This document shows, one piece after another, positions 8,633 to 15,765 of a DNA stretch of 24,841 nucleotides. Below the pieces are notes generated by a model. That model saw only the letters and a program-made list of their open reading frames with translations, ran no database searches and had not been told where the DNA came from. Numbering within the stretch: position 1 is the first letter of the stretch; every line of letters starts with the position of its first letter. This stretch comes from DASYSL01 sp036003365 (GTDB lineage: Bacteria > Eisenbacteria > RBG-16-71-46 > DASYSL01): positions 1 to 24,841 of the forward strand of contig DASYSL010000224.1 in NCBI GenBank assembly GCA_036003365.1, read 5' to 3'. The translations under genes and the position numbers were made by a program.

Positions 8633-9136
8633 GTGGCACTCTTCGCCGGTTCGGGACGGGCGGCCGCGGAGCCGGTGACGACCGAGCCGCCCGTGGTGGC
8701 AGCTCCGGTGGACACGGCGGGGCCGGGGACGCCCCGCGTGCAGGCGGCGGACACGCTGGCAACCGGGCACGAGGCCAAGAAACCGTTCTTCAAGTCGCCG
8801 ACCGGAATCATGTTTCGCTCTCTCCTCATCCCAGGATGGGGGCAAGCGACGAATCACGCCTGGGTGAAGGCGGTGCTGGTGGCGGGGGCCGAGACGGCGC
8901 TCGCGGTTTCGGTGATTCAGGACACGCACGAGCTTTCGACTCTGACGGCCTCGGATCCGCAATACGCAACCATCTACGACCATCGCCAGCGCAACGCCTG
9001 GTGGCTTGGAGGAGTGGTGTTCCTCTCCATGGTGGACGCCTACGTGGACGCGCACCTGAAGGGCTTCGACGTGCAGCTCGGGCCGGAGCCTTCCGACAAT
9101 GAGCTCCGCGTGACGGCACGGATCGGGGTGAAGTGA
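8633..9136 (+). CDS. DUF5683 family membrane protein (start uncertain)
   Basis: The protein has a hydrophobic signal-like N-terminus ending near AGSGRAAAEP, a low-complexity P/V/T-rich linker, and then a DUF5683-type domain: SPTGIMFRSLLIPGWGQATN, a first hydrophobic helix (VKAVLVAGAETALAVS), and a second with AWWLGGVVFLSMVDAYVDAHL. These 'PGxGQ' and 'DAYVDAHL' blocks are typical of a family of small bacterial envelope proteins of unknown function. The start is unclear: the frame stays open upstream through the tRNA-Sec gene, no Shine-Dalgarno site precedes GTG 8633, and an in-frame CTG (8624) would give a better signal peptide. The stop overlaps the lepA start (GTGA), so it is likely translationally coupled to lepA. 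Confidence 0.6.
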   Translation: MALFAGSGRAAAEPVTTEPPVVAAPVDTAGPGTPRVQAADTLATGHEAKKPFFKSPTGIMFRSLLIPGWGQATNHAWVKAVLVAGAETALAVSVIQDTHELSTLTASDPQYATIYDHRQRNAWWLGGVVFLSMVDAYVDAHLKGFDVQLGPEPSDNELRVTARIGVK

Positions 9137-10941
9137 GCCGCATCCCCTCGAGCCGCACCCGCAATTTCTGCATCGTCGCGCACATCGATCACGGCAAGTC
9201 GACTTTGGCCGACCGCCTGCTCGAGATCACCGGCACCATCCCCGGCCACGTGATGAAGGACCAGGTGCTCGACGACATGGATCTCGAGCGCGAGCGCGGC
9301 ATCACCATCAAGTCGCATCCCATCGCCATGGAGTACGTGGCCGAGAGCGGCGAGCGCTATGCGCTCAACCTCATCGACACGCCGGGCCACGTGGATTTCA
9401 CCTACGAGGTGTCGCGCTCGCTCGCCGCCTGCGAGGGCGCCGTGCTGGTGGTCGACGCCACCCAGGGTGTGCAGGCGCAGACCTTGTCGAACTACTATCT
9501 GGCCAAGGCGGCCGGGCTCACCATCGTGCCGGTGGTCAACAAGATCGACATGCCGGCCGCGCGTCCCGACGAGGCGCGGCTCGAGATCGCGCATCTCGTC
9601 GGCGCCGAGCCCGAGGATGTGGTGTGCGTGAGCGCCAAGGAAGGGATCAACGTCCGGGCCGTGCTCGAGGCGGTGGTGAAGCACGTGCCGCCCCCGGTCG
9701 GGCGCGAGGACGAGCCCTTGCGCGCGCTGATCTTCGATTCGCAGTTCGACGCGTACCGCGGCGTGGTCGCCTACGTGCGCGTGATGCAGGGAAAGCTCAC
9801 GCCCGGCGATCGCATCCGCTTCATCGCCACCGGCAAGACGCACGAGGTGGGCGAGGTCGGCGTGTTCCGTCTCGAGCTCGTGCCCAAGCCGTCGCTCGGC
9901 GCGGGCCAGGTGGGCTACGTGGTGGCCGGCGTGAAGATCGTGGCCGACGCGCGCGTGGGCGACACGCTGGCCCCGGGCGACGAAGAGAATCCCACGCCGC
10001 TCCCCGGCTATCGCACGGTGCAGCCGGTGGTGTTCAGCGGTCTCTATCCGGTCGACACCGAGCAGTACGAGCAGCTCAAGGAAGCGCTCGGCAAGCTGAC
10101 CCTCAATGACGCCTCGCTGCAGTACGAGCCCGAGACCTCCGCGGCGCTCGGCTTCGGCTTCCGCTGCGGCTTCCTCGGGCTGCTCCATCTCGAGATCGTG
10201 CAGGAGCGGCTGCGCCGCGAGTTCGGCGTCGACCTGATCGCCACCGTGCCCTCGGTGAAGTTCCGCGTGCACCTGATGGGCGGCGAGGAGGTGATGGTCG
10301 ACAACCCGACGCACATGCCGGAGCCGGGCGCCATCGAGATGATCGAGGAGCCCATCGTGCGCGCCCGCATCGTGGTGCCCACCGAGTACGTGGGCAACAT
10401 CATGCAGCTGTGCCAGGACCGGCGCGGCGACTTCGTGCACATGGACTATCTCGAGGACCAGCGCGCCCTGCTCGAGTACCGGCTGCCGCTGACCGAGATC
10501 GTGGTCGACTTCTACGACCGCCTGAAGTCGGTCTCGCGCGGCTATGCCTCGTTCGACTACGATATGGCGGGGTACGAGCTGGCTGACCTGGTCAAGATGG
10601 ACCTGCTCCTCAATGGCGACACGGTCGACGCGTTGTCGGCGATCGTCCACAAGGAGAAGGCCTACGAGTGGGGGCGCACGCTCACGGTTCGGCTCAAGGC
10701 GCTGATCCCGCGGCAGATGTTCCCCATCGCGGTCCAGGCGGCCATCGGCAGCAAGGTGATCGCGCGTGAGACGATCAGCGCGTTGCGCAAGAACGTCACC
10801 GCGAAATGTTACGGTGGCGACATCACGCGCAAGCGCAAGCTCCTGGAGAAACAGAAGGAAGGCAAGCGCCGTATGAAACAGATCGGAACGGTCGAGGTGC
10901 CACAAGAGGCATTCCTGGCCGTGCTCAAAGTGGATCGCTGA
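9133..10941 (+). CDS. lepA: Elongation factor 4 (LepA), ribosome-associated GTPase
   Basis: A 602-residue translational GTPase of normal LepA length (E. coli 599). GTG 9133 gives the conserved start SRTRNFCIVAHIDHGKST, with the P-loop AHIDHGKS at residues 16-23. Also visible are the switch I/II elements (ERERGITIKS, DTPGHVDF), NKIDMP, and the LepA-specific C-terminal domain ending RKRKLLEKQKEGKRRMKQ and VPQEAFLAVL. LepA acts in 30S biogenesis/initiation and has been described as a back-translocase. It overlaps the upstream DUF5683 gene by four bases and precedes lepB by 10 nt, the same lepA-lepB pairing as in proteobacteria. Confidence 0.98.
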   Translation: MSRIPSSRTRNFCIVAHIDHGKSTLADRLLEITGTIPGHVMKDQVLDDMDLERERGITIKSHPIAMEYVAESGERYALNLIDTPGHVDFTYEVSRSLAACEGAVLVVDATQGVQAQTLSNYYLAKAAGLTIVPVVNKIDMPAARPDEARLEIAHLVGAEPEDVVCVSAKEGINVRAVLEAVVKHVPPPVGREDEPLRALIFDSQFDAYRGVVAYVRVMQGKLTPGDRIRFIATGKTHEVGEVGVFRLELVPKPSLGAGQVGYVVAGVKIVADARVGDTLAPGDEENPTPLPGYRTVQPVVFSGLYPVDTEQYEQLKEALGKLTLNDASLQYEPETSAALGFGFRCGFLGLLHLEIVQERLRREFGVDLIATVPSVKFRVHLMGGEEVMVDNPTHMPEPGAIEMIEEPIVRARIVVPTEYVGNIMQLCQDRRGDFVHMDYLEDQRALLEYRLPLTEIVVDFYDRLKSVSRGYASFDYDMAGYELADLVKMDLLLNGDTVDALSAIVHKEKAYEWGRTLTVRLKALIPRQMFPIAVQAAIGSKVIARETISALRKNVTAKCYGGDITRKRKLLEKQKEGKRRMKQIGTVEVPQEAFLAVLKVDR

Positions 10942-10951
10942 GGGAGGCCGG

Positions 10952-11575
10952 ATGGCGACGCGAGAGAAGAAATCGAAGTCCCTGCTGCGCGAGTACCTGG
11001 ATACGGCGATCTACGCCGTCGTGCTGACGCTGCTCCTGCGCGTGTTCGTGGTGCAGGCGTTCCGCATTCCGTCGGAGTCCATGGTGCCCACGCTTCTGGT
11101 GGGTGACTTCCTATTCGTCAACAAGTTCGAGTACGGCGCCAAGATTCCGTTCACGCACCTGCGCCTGCCGGGCATCACCAAGCCGCACCAGGGCGACGTG
11201 ATCGTCTTCCAGTATCCGCAGGATCCGAGCCGCGACTACATCAAGCGCTGCGTGGGCACCGGCGGCCAGACCGTCGAGGTGAAGGACAAGAACCTCTACG
11301 TCGAGGGCCGGCCCATGGAAGAGCCCTACACGCAGCACACCGACGGGGTGATCCGTCCCGCCTCGATCGATCCGCGCGACAATTTCGGCCCCTACACCGT
11401 GCCGCCCGGCAACCTCTTCATGATGGGCGACAACCGCGACAACTCGAACGACAGCCGCTACTGGGGTCCGGTCGACTTCGATCTCGTGCGCGGCAAGGCC
11501 ATGTTCATCTACTGGTCGTGGGACGGAGATCGGAACTGGCCTCGCTTCCAACGGCTGTTCAAGGCCATCCGCTGA
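10952..11575 (+). CDS. lepB: Signal peptidase I
   Basis: A 207-residue S26 peptidase behind a GGGAGG site (10942-10947). It has a single N-terminal membrane anchor (about residues 17-36) followed by the catalytic serine in PSESMVPTL (Ser43) and the general-base lysine in DYIKRCVG (Lys98). The boxes MGDNRDNSNDSRYWGPV and GKAMFIYWSW complete the family pattern. It removes signal peptides from exported proteins at the outer face of the inner membrane. It is shorter than E. coli LepB, as usual for single-anchor forms. It is co-directional with lepA (10 nt apart) and overlaps or abuts hemW. Confidence 0.97.
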   Translation: MATREKKSKSLLREYLDTAIYAVVLTLLLRVFVVQAFRIPSESMVPTLLVGDFLFVNKFEYGAKIPFTHLRLPGITKPHQGDVIVFQYPQDPSRDYIKRCVGTGGQTVEVKDKNLYVEGRPMEEPYTQHTDGVIRPASIDPRDNFGPYTVPPGNLFMMGDNRDNSNDSRYWGPVDFDLVRGKAMFIYWSWDGDRNWPRFQRLFKAIR

Positions 11576-12762
11576 CCCAAGCTGCCTCCGGTCCGGGACT
11601 CTACGTTCACGTCCCGTTCTGCCGCGTCCGCTGTCCTTATTGCGATTTCGCCACCGCGGCTTATTCCCTGCGCTCGGCGGAGCGTTACGTGCGCGCTCTG
11701 CTCCTGGAGGCAGAGCGGGCGCGGCCTGTGGTCGGCTCGACGAAGTTCGAAACCCTGTTCTTTGGCGGGGGGACGCCGAGCCGCCTGGAGCCGGGTCACT
11801 TCCTTTCCCTCGCGCGCGGACTCGCCGATCGACTCGACGTTTCGTGCGCGAGCGAGATCACGCTCGAAGCCAATCCTGAAGACATCCTTCCCGAGCGCAT
11901 CGAGGCCTGGCGCGCGGGCGGCGTGAACCGGCTTTCGATCGGCGTGCAGTCGCTCGATCCCGCCGAGCTCTCGCGTCTCGGCCGTCCGCACGGGCGCCCG
12001 GGGGCGCTCGCGGCGCTGGGGCGCGCGAAGGAGTCCTTCTCCGATTGGAGCTGCGACCTCATCTACGGCTTCCCCGGTCATGGCCTGGCAAGCTGGCAGC
12101 GCACGCTCCAGGAAGCGATCGCCGCCCAACCGCCGCATGTCTCGGCCTATCACTTCACCGCCGAGGCCGGAACGCCCATGGGCAATGCCGTGCGCTCGGG
12201 ACGCGTGCCGGCGCCCGACGAGGATCTCTCGGCCGAGCTCTTCGACACGGCCTCGCGCGCCCTTGGCGCCGCCGGGTATGGTCATTACGAGATTTCCAAC
12301 TACGCTCGGCCGGGTCACGAATCCCAACACAACCGCCTGTATTGGACGGGCCGGTCCTACTGGGGCCTGGGCCCGGGCGCGGTGGGCACCTGGGAGGGCG
12401 TGCGGCGCACCAACGTGCGCGACGCCGCCGTGTACGCCGCCCGGATCGAGAGCGGGCTCGATGCGGTGCACACGGCGGAGTCGGTCGCCGGAGCGGAGAT
12501 CGTCGAGCGGGTGATGATGGGATTGCGGCTCGCCGAGGGGATCAGCTGGGCCGATCTGGCATCCTACGGGGTGGAGGCCGAGACTTGGCGGGCGGCGATT
12601 CGCGCGGCGGCGGAGCAGGGATGGCTCATCGCGGATGAAGCAGGGTTTCGATTGCGAGAAGAACGACGCGCGATCACCGATGAGATCGCGGCGCGTCTGT
12701 GGAACGAAGTCGATTCGCCGGGGGCCCGACAGCGGACCGCGGCGGGAACGAGGACCGCATGA
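11518..12762 (+). CDS. hemW: HemW-like radical SAM heme chaperone
   Basis: A radical SAM protein with the cluster motif C-x3-C-x2-C in PFCRVRCPYCDF (Cys35/39/42 from GTG 11518), then FFGGGTPS, LEANPED and NRLSIGVQSLD. These are the hallmarks of the oxygen-independent coproporphyrinogen dehydrogenase-like branch. The tight CxxxCxxC with only F following, the ~410-residue length and the neighbourhood of lepA and grpE/dnaJ favour HemW (a heme-transfer chaperone) over HemN. The start is uncertain: GTG 11518 overlaps lepB by 58 nt with no visible ribosome-binding site. A CTG at 11572, overlapping the lepB stop and with AAGG about 8 nt upstream, would place the start 9 codons before GLYVHVPFC, the usual family distance. 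The stop overlaps grpE (ATGA). Confidence 0.85.
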   Translation: MGRRSELASLPTAVQGHPLTQAASGPGLYVHVPFCRVRCPYCDFATAAYSLRSAERYVRALLLEAERARPVVGSTKFETLFFGGGTPSRLEPGHFLSLARGLADRLDVSCASEITLEANPEDILPERIEAWRAGGVNRLSIGVQSLDPAELSRLGRPHGRPGALAALGRAKESFSDWSCDLIYGFPGHGLASWQRTLQEAIAAQPPHVSAYHFTAEAGTPMGNAVRSGRVPAPDEDLSAELFDTASRALGAAGYGHYEISNYARPGHESQHNRLYWTGRSYWGLGPGAVGTWEGVRRTNVRDAAVYAARIESGLDAVHTAESVAGAEIVERVMMGLRLAEGISWADLASYGVEAETWRAAIRAAAEQGWLIADEAGFRLREERRAITDEIAARLWNEVDSPGARQRTAAGTRTA

Positions 12763-13280
12763 GTCAGGAAGAGCGCTGGGAAAACGAAGGCGGACACGAG
12801 GCCGAGACGAACGAGCCCGCGGCCGAGGAGGCCGGTGACGGAGCCGCCGAGTTCCGTGACAAGTGGCTGCGTTGCGAAGCCGAGATGGCGAACTATCGCC
12901 GGCGGGTGGCGCGCGATCTCGAGGACGTGGAGCGCCGCGCGCGCGAGCGCGTGCTCTCGGAGGTCGTGTCTTTGGCCGACGATCTCGAGCGGGCGCTCGA
13001 CGCGGCCGAGCAGGGCGAGCACGGCGGACCCATCGTGGCCGGCGTGCGCCTGGTGCACGACCGCGTGCGCGACATCTTGAAGAATCACGGTGTCGAGGTG
13101 GTCGATCCTGCCGGCAAGCCCTTCGACCCGCACGTGGCCGAGGCGGTGCTCGAGGTCGAAGCCCCGGGCAAGGTGCCAGGCACGGTCGTGTCGGTGGTGG
13201 AGAAAGGCTATCGGCGAGGCGAGCGTCTGCTGCGTCCGGCCAAGGTGACGGTGGCGCGCGCCGCCGACAAGGACCGTTGA
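12759..13280 (+). CDS. grpE: Nucleotide exchange factor GrpE
   Basis: A 173-residue protein with an acidic, disordered N-terminus (about 1-30) followed by the long coiled-coil helix (about 30-85; WLRCEAEMANYRRRVARDLE) and the beta-domain with VEVVDPAGKPFDPHVAEAV and VVEKGYRRGERLLRPAKVTVA, the best-conserved GrpE blocks. It releases ADP from DnaK. ATG 12759 overlaps the hemW stop, and its own stop overlaps the dnaJ start (TGATG), so coupling is likely. dnaK itself is not between grpE and dnaJ, nor anywhere else in this window. Confidence 0.97.
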   Translation: MSQEERWENEGGHEAETNEPAAEEAGDGAAEFRDKWLRCEAEMANYRRRVARDLEDVERRARERVLSEVVSLADDLERALDAAEQGEHGGPIVAGVRLVHDRVRDILKNHGVEVVDPAGKPFDPHVAEAVLEVEAPGKVPGTVVSVVEKGYRRGERLLRPAKVTVARAADKDR

Positions 13281-14413
13281 TGGCCGGCAAGCGCGACTAC
13301 TACGAAGTCCTGGGGGTCGAGCGCGATGCCGGCGACGAGGCCATCAAGAAGGCCTATCGCAAGCTTGCGCTGCAATTTCATCCCGACCGCAATCCCGGCG
13401 ACCACAGCGCCGAGGCGAGCTTCAAGGAAGCCACCGAAGCCTACGAAGTGCTGCGCGATCCCGATCGCCGCCACCGCTACGACCAGTTCGGGCATGCGGC
13501 CGAGGCGGCGGGCGGTGGCGTCTACAGCGACTTCGACATCGCCGACGCGCTGCGCACCTTCATGCGCGACTTCGGCGGGTTCGGCGGCTTCGAGGATTTG
13601 TTCCAGGGCGGGCGGCCGAGCACGGGGCCGAGCCGCGGGCAGGATCTGCAGGTCGAGCTCGCGCTCACCCTCGAAGAAGTCGCCGAAGGCCCGGCCAAGC
13701 GCATCCGCTTGAAGCGGACGAAGTCGTGCGAGACCTGCAAGGGAAGCGGCGCGGCCCGCGGCGGACGCACCCGCTGCACCGATTGCCATGGCCAGGGCCA
13801 GGTGCGGCAGGTGCGCTCCTCGCTCCTCGGTCAATTCGTGAGCGTGACGCTATGCCCGCGTTGCCACGGCGAGGGCGACATGGTCAGCGATCCCTGTCTG
13901 CAGTGCCGCGGCGCGGGACAGGTGGCCGATGTGGCCAACGTCGACATCAAGATTCCGGCCGGCATCGCCGAGGGCCAGTACCTCACGCTGCGCGGCGAGG
14001 GCAACGCGGGGCGGCGCGGCGGACCGGCGGGCGATCTGCTGGTGATCGTGCGCGAGAAGCCGCACGACATCTTTTCGCGCGACGGGGAGGATCTTCTGCT
14101 CGAGCTCCCGGTCGGGCTGCCCTTGCTCTCGCTCGGCGGCAAGGTGGACGTGCCCACGCTCGACGGGCAGGCCAAGGTCACGGTCCAGGCGGGCACGCAG
14201 CCCGACCGCGTGCTGCGCGTCCGCGGCAAGGGCCTGCCACGCCTCCATGGCGGAACCGGCGACCTGCTCGTGCGCTTGCGTCCGGTCGTGCCCTCCAAGC
14301 TGGGCGCGCGCGAGAAAGAGATCCTCGAGGAGCTCGCCAAGATTCAGGAAGGCAAGCTGCCCAAGCCCGGCAAGAACTTCGTCGAGCGCGTCAAAGAGGC
14401 GTTCGGAGGATGA
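13280..14413 (+). CDS. dnaJ: Chaperone protein DnaJ (class A J-protein)
   Basis: A 377-residue type I Hsp40. The J-domain (1-70) carries HPD at residues 34-36. The G/F region (about 75-115) is short and contains GGFGGFEDLF. The zinc-binding domain has all four CxxCxGxG repeats: CETCKGSG (150), CTDCHGQG (166), CPRCHGEG (192) and CLQCRGAG (206). The C-terminal substrate-binding domains are intact and end with a VERVKEAFGG tail. It delivers substrates to DnaK and stimulates its ATPase. It overlaps grpE by one base and rsmE by four. Confidence 0.97.
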   Translation: MAGKRDYYEVLGVERDAGDEAIKKAYRKLALQFHPDRNPGDHSAEASFKEATEAYEVLRDPDRRHRYDQFGHAAEAAGGGVYSDFDIADALRTFMRDFGGFGGFEDLFQGGRPSTGPSRGQDLQVELALTLEEVAEGPAKRIRLKRTKSCETCKGSGAARGGRTRCTDCHGQGQVRQVRSSLLGQFVSVTLCPRCHGEGDMVSDPCLQCRGAGQVADVANVDIKIPAGIAEGQYLTLRGEGNAGRRGGPAGDLLVIVREKPHDIFSRDGEDLLLELPVGLPLLSLGGKVDVPTLDGQAKVTVQAGTQPDRVLRVRGKGLPRLHGGTGDLLVRLRPVVPSKLGAREKEILEELAKIQEGKLPKPGKNFVERVKEAFGG

Positions 14414-15159
14414 GCGCCGGCGAGCGGGCCCGTCACGCGGGCGCGCCGAGCCGGATCGTGGTCGACGATCTCGGCGGTACGCACATCGCCATCGAAGGCA
14501 CCGAAGCCGACCATCTGCGCAAGGCGCTGCGCGTGCGTCCGGGCGAGCACGTGACCGCGACCGACGGCCGCGGCACGCGGGCCACCCTCGAGGTCACCGG
14601 ATTCCACAAGCACGTGATCGAAGCGCGCGTCATCGCGCGACGGGAGGAGCCCATGCCGCGCCATCGCCTGTGGCTCGCCACCGCGGCCGACGGCCCGCGC
14701 TTCGATTGGCTGGTGGAGAAATCGGTCGAGCTGGGGGCCTTCGGTCTGCTGGCGTTGGCATCGGGTCACGGCGGCAAGCCGCGCACCGATCGCTGGGAGC
14801 GCGTGGCGCGTGCCGCCCTCGGCCAGAGCCTGGGAAGCTGGGCGCTCGCGCTCGGGATCACTCCCGGCGCGGAGGAGGCGGTCGAGGCCGGCGAGCCGGG
14901 TGGCGGGGCTTGGGAGACGGTTCAGGTGGCTGACCCGGATGGGGCGGGCGCGGAGCCTGGCCCCCCCGGGCTGGCGCGGGAGGGGGCCCATTTGCTTCTG
15001 GCCGGGCCGCCGGAAGGTTTCAGCGAGCGGGACCGGGATTTCCTGCGCCGGCTCCCGGGAGCGGGCCGTATCCGCCTGGGGGAGCGGCGCCTGCGCTCCG
15101 AGACGGCGGCTCTGGCCCTCCTGGTGTGGGCAAGGCTCCAAGCCGAGAAAGGCCCTTAA
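14410..15159 (+). CDS. rsmE: 16S rRNA m3U1498 methyltransferase RsmE, divergent
   Basis: A 249-residue SPOUT-class protein starting at ATG 14410, overlapping dnaJ by ATGA. The N-terminal PUA-like part has HLRKALRVRPGEHVTATDGRG. The catalytic part has EKSVELGA (typically 'kaTELGv') and the knot region with LLAGPPEGFS and IRLGERRLRSETAALALL (typically 'GPEGGFs ... LGprILRtETA'). The family methylates N3 of U1498 in 16S rRNA. Two conserved spots look altered: GPEGG is GPPEG, and the 'EQs.R' block reads LGQSLGSW without the Arg. A Gly/Glu-rich segment (about residues 157-190) sits before the SAM knot. The identity is supported by the position next to dnaJ, as in Firmicutes; activity is less certain. 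Confidence 0.8.
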   Translation: MSAGERARHAGAPSRIVVDDLGGTHIAIEGTEADHLRKALRVRPGEHVTATDGRGTRATLEVTGFHKHVIEARVIARREEPMPRHRLWLATAADGPRFDWLVEKSVELGAFGLLALASGHGGKPRTDRWERVARAALGQSLGSWALALGITPGAEEAVEAGEPGGGAWETVQVADPDGAGAEPGPPGLAREGAHLLLAGPPEGFSERDRDFLRRLPGAGRIRLGERRLRSETAALALLVWARLQAEKGP

Positions 15160-15187
15160 AGCCCCTCGATTCCTATCCGCTTCGGGG

Positions 15188-15215
15188 TTGACAAAGTGTC
15201 TCTCGCCCATAGACT
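15188..15215 (+). promoter_or_regulatory. Sigma70-type promoter upstream of rpsU
   Basis: A consensus -35 TTGACA (15188-15193) is followed after 16 bases by TAGACT (15210-15215), four of six matches to TATAAT. It starts a leader of about 90 nt before rpsU, containing a small GGCTC/GAGCC hairpin (15243-15247 with 15254-15258). It would drive the rpsU-mutS2-dnaG-rpoD group. Confidence 0.6.
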
Positions 15216-15314
15216 TGCGGTTGACGAGCAGAGGACCGAGCGGGCTCCCTTCCGAGCCTGGTCGGATCATTGTGTCTCTAGCCGTCATTTTGCAGTTCGA
15301 GAGGAGGGGTGTTT

Positions 15315-15512
15315 TTGCCCGCCGTCAGGGTCAAAGAAGGAGAGTCGTTCGAGAGTGCCCTGCGACGCTTCAAGAAGAAGTGTGAGAAGGCCGGAATCTT
15401 GGCCGACTTGAGGAGACACCAGCACTTCGAGAAACCGAGCGAGCGCCGCAAGCGGAAGCTGAACGCGGCTCGCCGCAAGAATCTCCAGCGTCGATTGTTG
15501 GATTCCGAGTAA
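15315..15512 (+). CDS. rpsU: Small ribosomal subunit protein bS21
   Basis: A 65-residue basic protein: PAVRVKEGESFESALRRFKK, then KCEKAGILADLRRHQHFEKP and a lysine/arginine-rich tail RRKRKLNAARRKNLQRR. This is the full-length S21 pattern. The start is best placed at TTG 15315, seven nt behind AGGAGG (15302-15307); it gives the family N-terminus M-PAVRV. The GTG at 15309 overlaps the Shine-Dalgarno sequence and is unlikely. S21 binds the 30S platform near the anti-Shine-Dalgarno sequence. It heads an rpsU-mutS2-dnaG-rpoD cluster, as rpsU does in the E. coli macromolecular-synthesis operon. Confidence 0.95.
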   Translation: MPAVRVKEGESFESALRRFKKKCEKAGILADLRRHQHFEKPSERRKRKLNAARRKNLQRRLLDSE

Positions 15513-15528
15513 CTCCCGGTCTCGCGCT

Positions 15529-15613
15529 GGCCGGGCTCGACTCGCTCGGGCCCGGCCGCGCGTCGTCCGCTTCGCGATGAAGCGAACGATCGCACGGGGA
15601 CCGTGAAGTCCCC
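15529..15613 (+). promoter_or_regulatory. Three tandem hairpins between rpsU and mutS2
   Basis: Three perfect inverted repeats follow one another: GGCCGGGC/GCCCGGCC (15529-15536 with 15550-15557), CGCTTC/GAAGCG (15568-15573 with 15579-15584) and GGGGAC/GTCCCC (15596-15601 with 15608-15613). None has a T-tract. By analogy with the partial terminator and processing site after rpsU in E. coli, they may let rpsU be expressed more than mutS2-dnaG-rpoD. The rest of the 15513-15765 spacer holds nothing else I can name. Confidence 0.4.
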
Positions 15614-15765
15614 AGGAGAAGGATGCAGGAAGACCGGCATTGAGAAACGCGCATGCGCTGAGCCGTCGGAGTGAGGGGCCGGGGTGGAATCCCTCGCACG
15701 GCGGCGTTTTCGTCCGGCGGCGTCACCGTCGTCCGGAGGAGCCTTCCATCTCCGAGCCCAAACCC

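Noticed and set aside
9133..15159. Hidden dnaK or hrcA between hemW and dnaJ
   Set aside because: hemW, grpE and dnaJ overlap by a few bases, so there is no room. No CIRCE-like repeat was seen.
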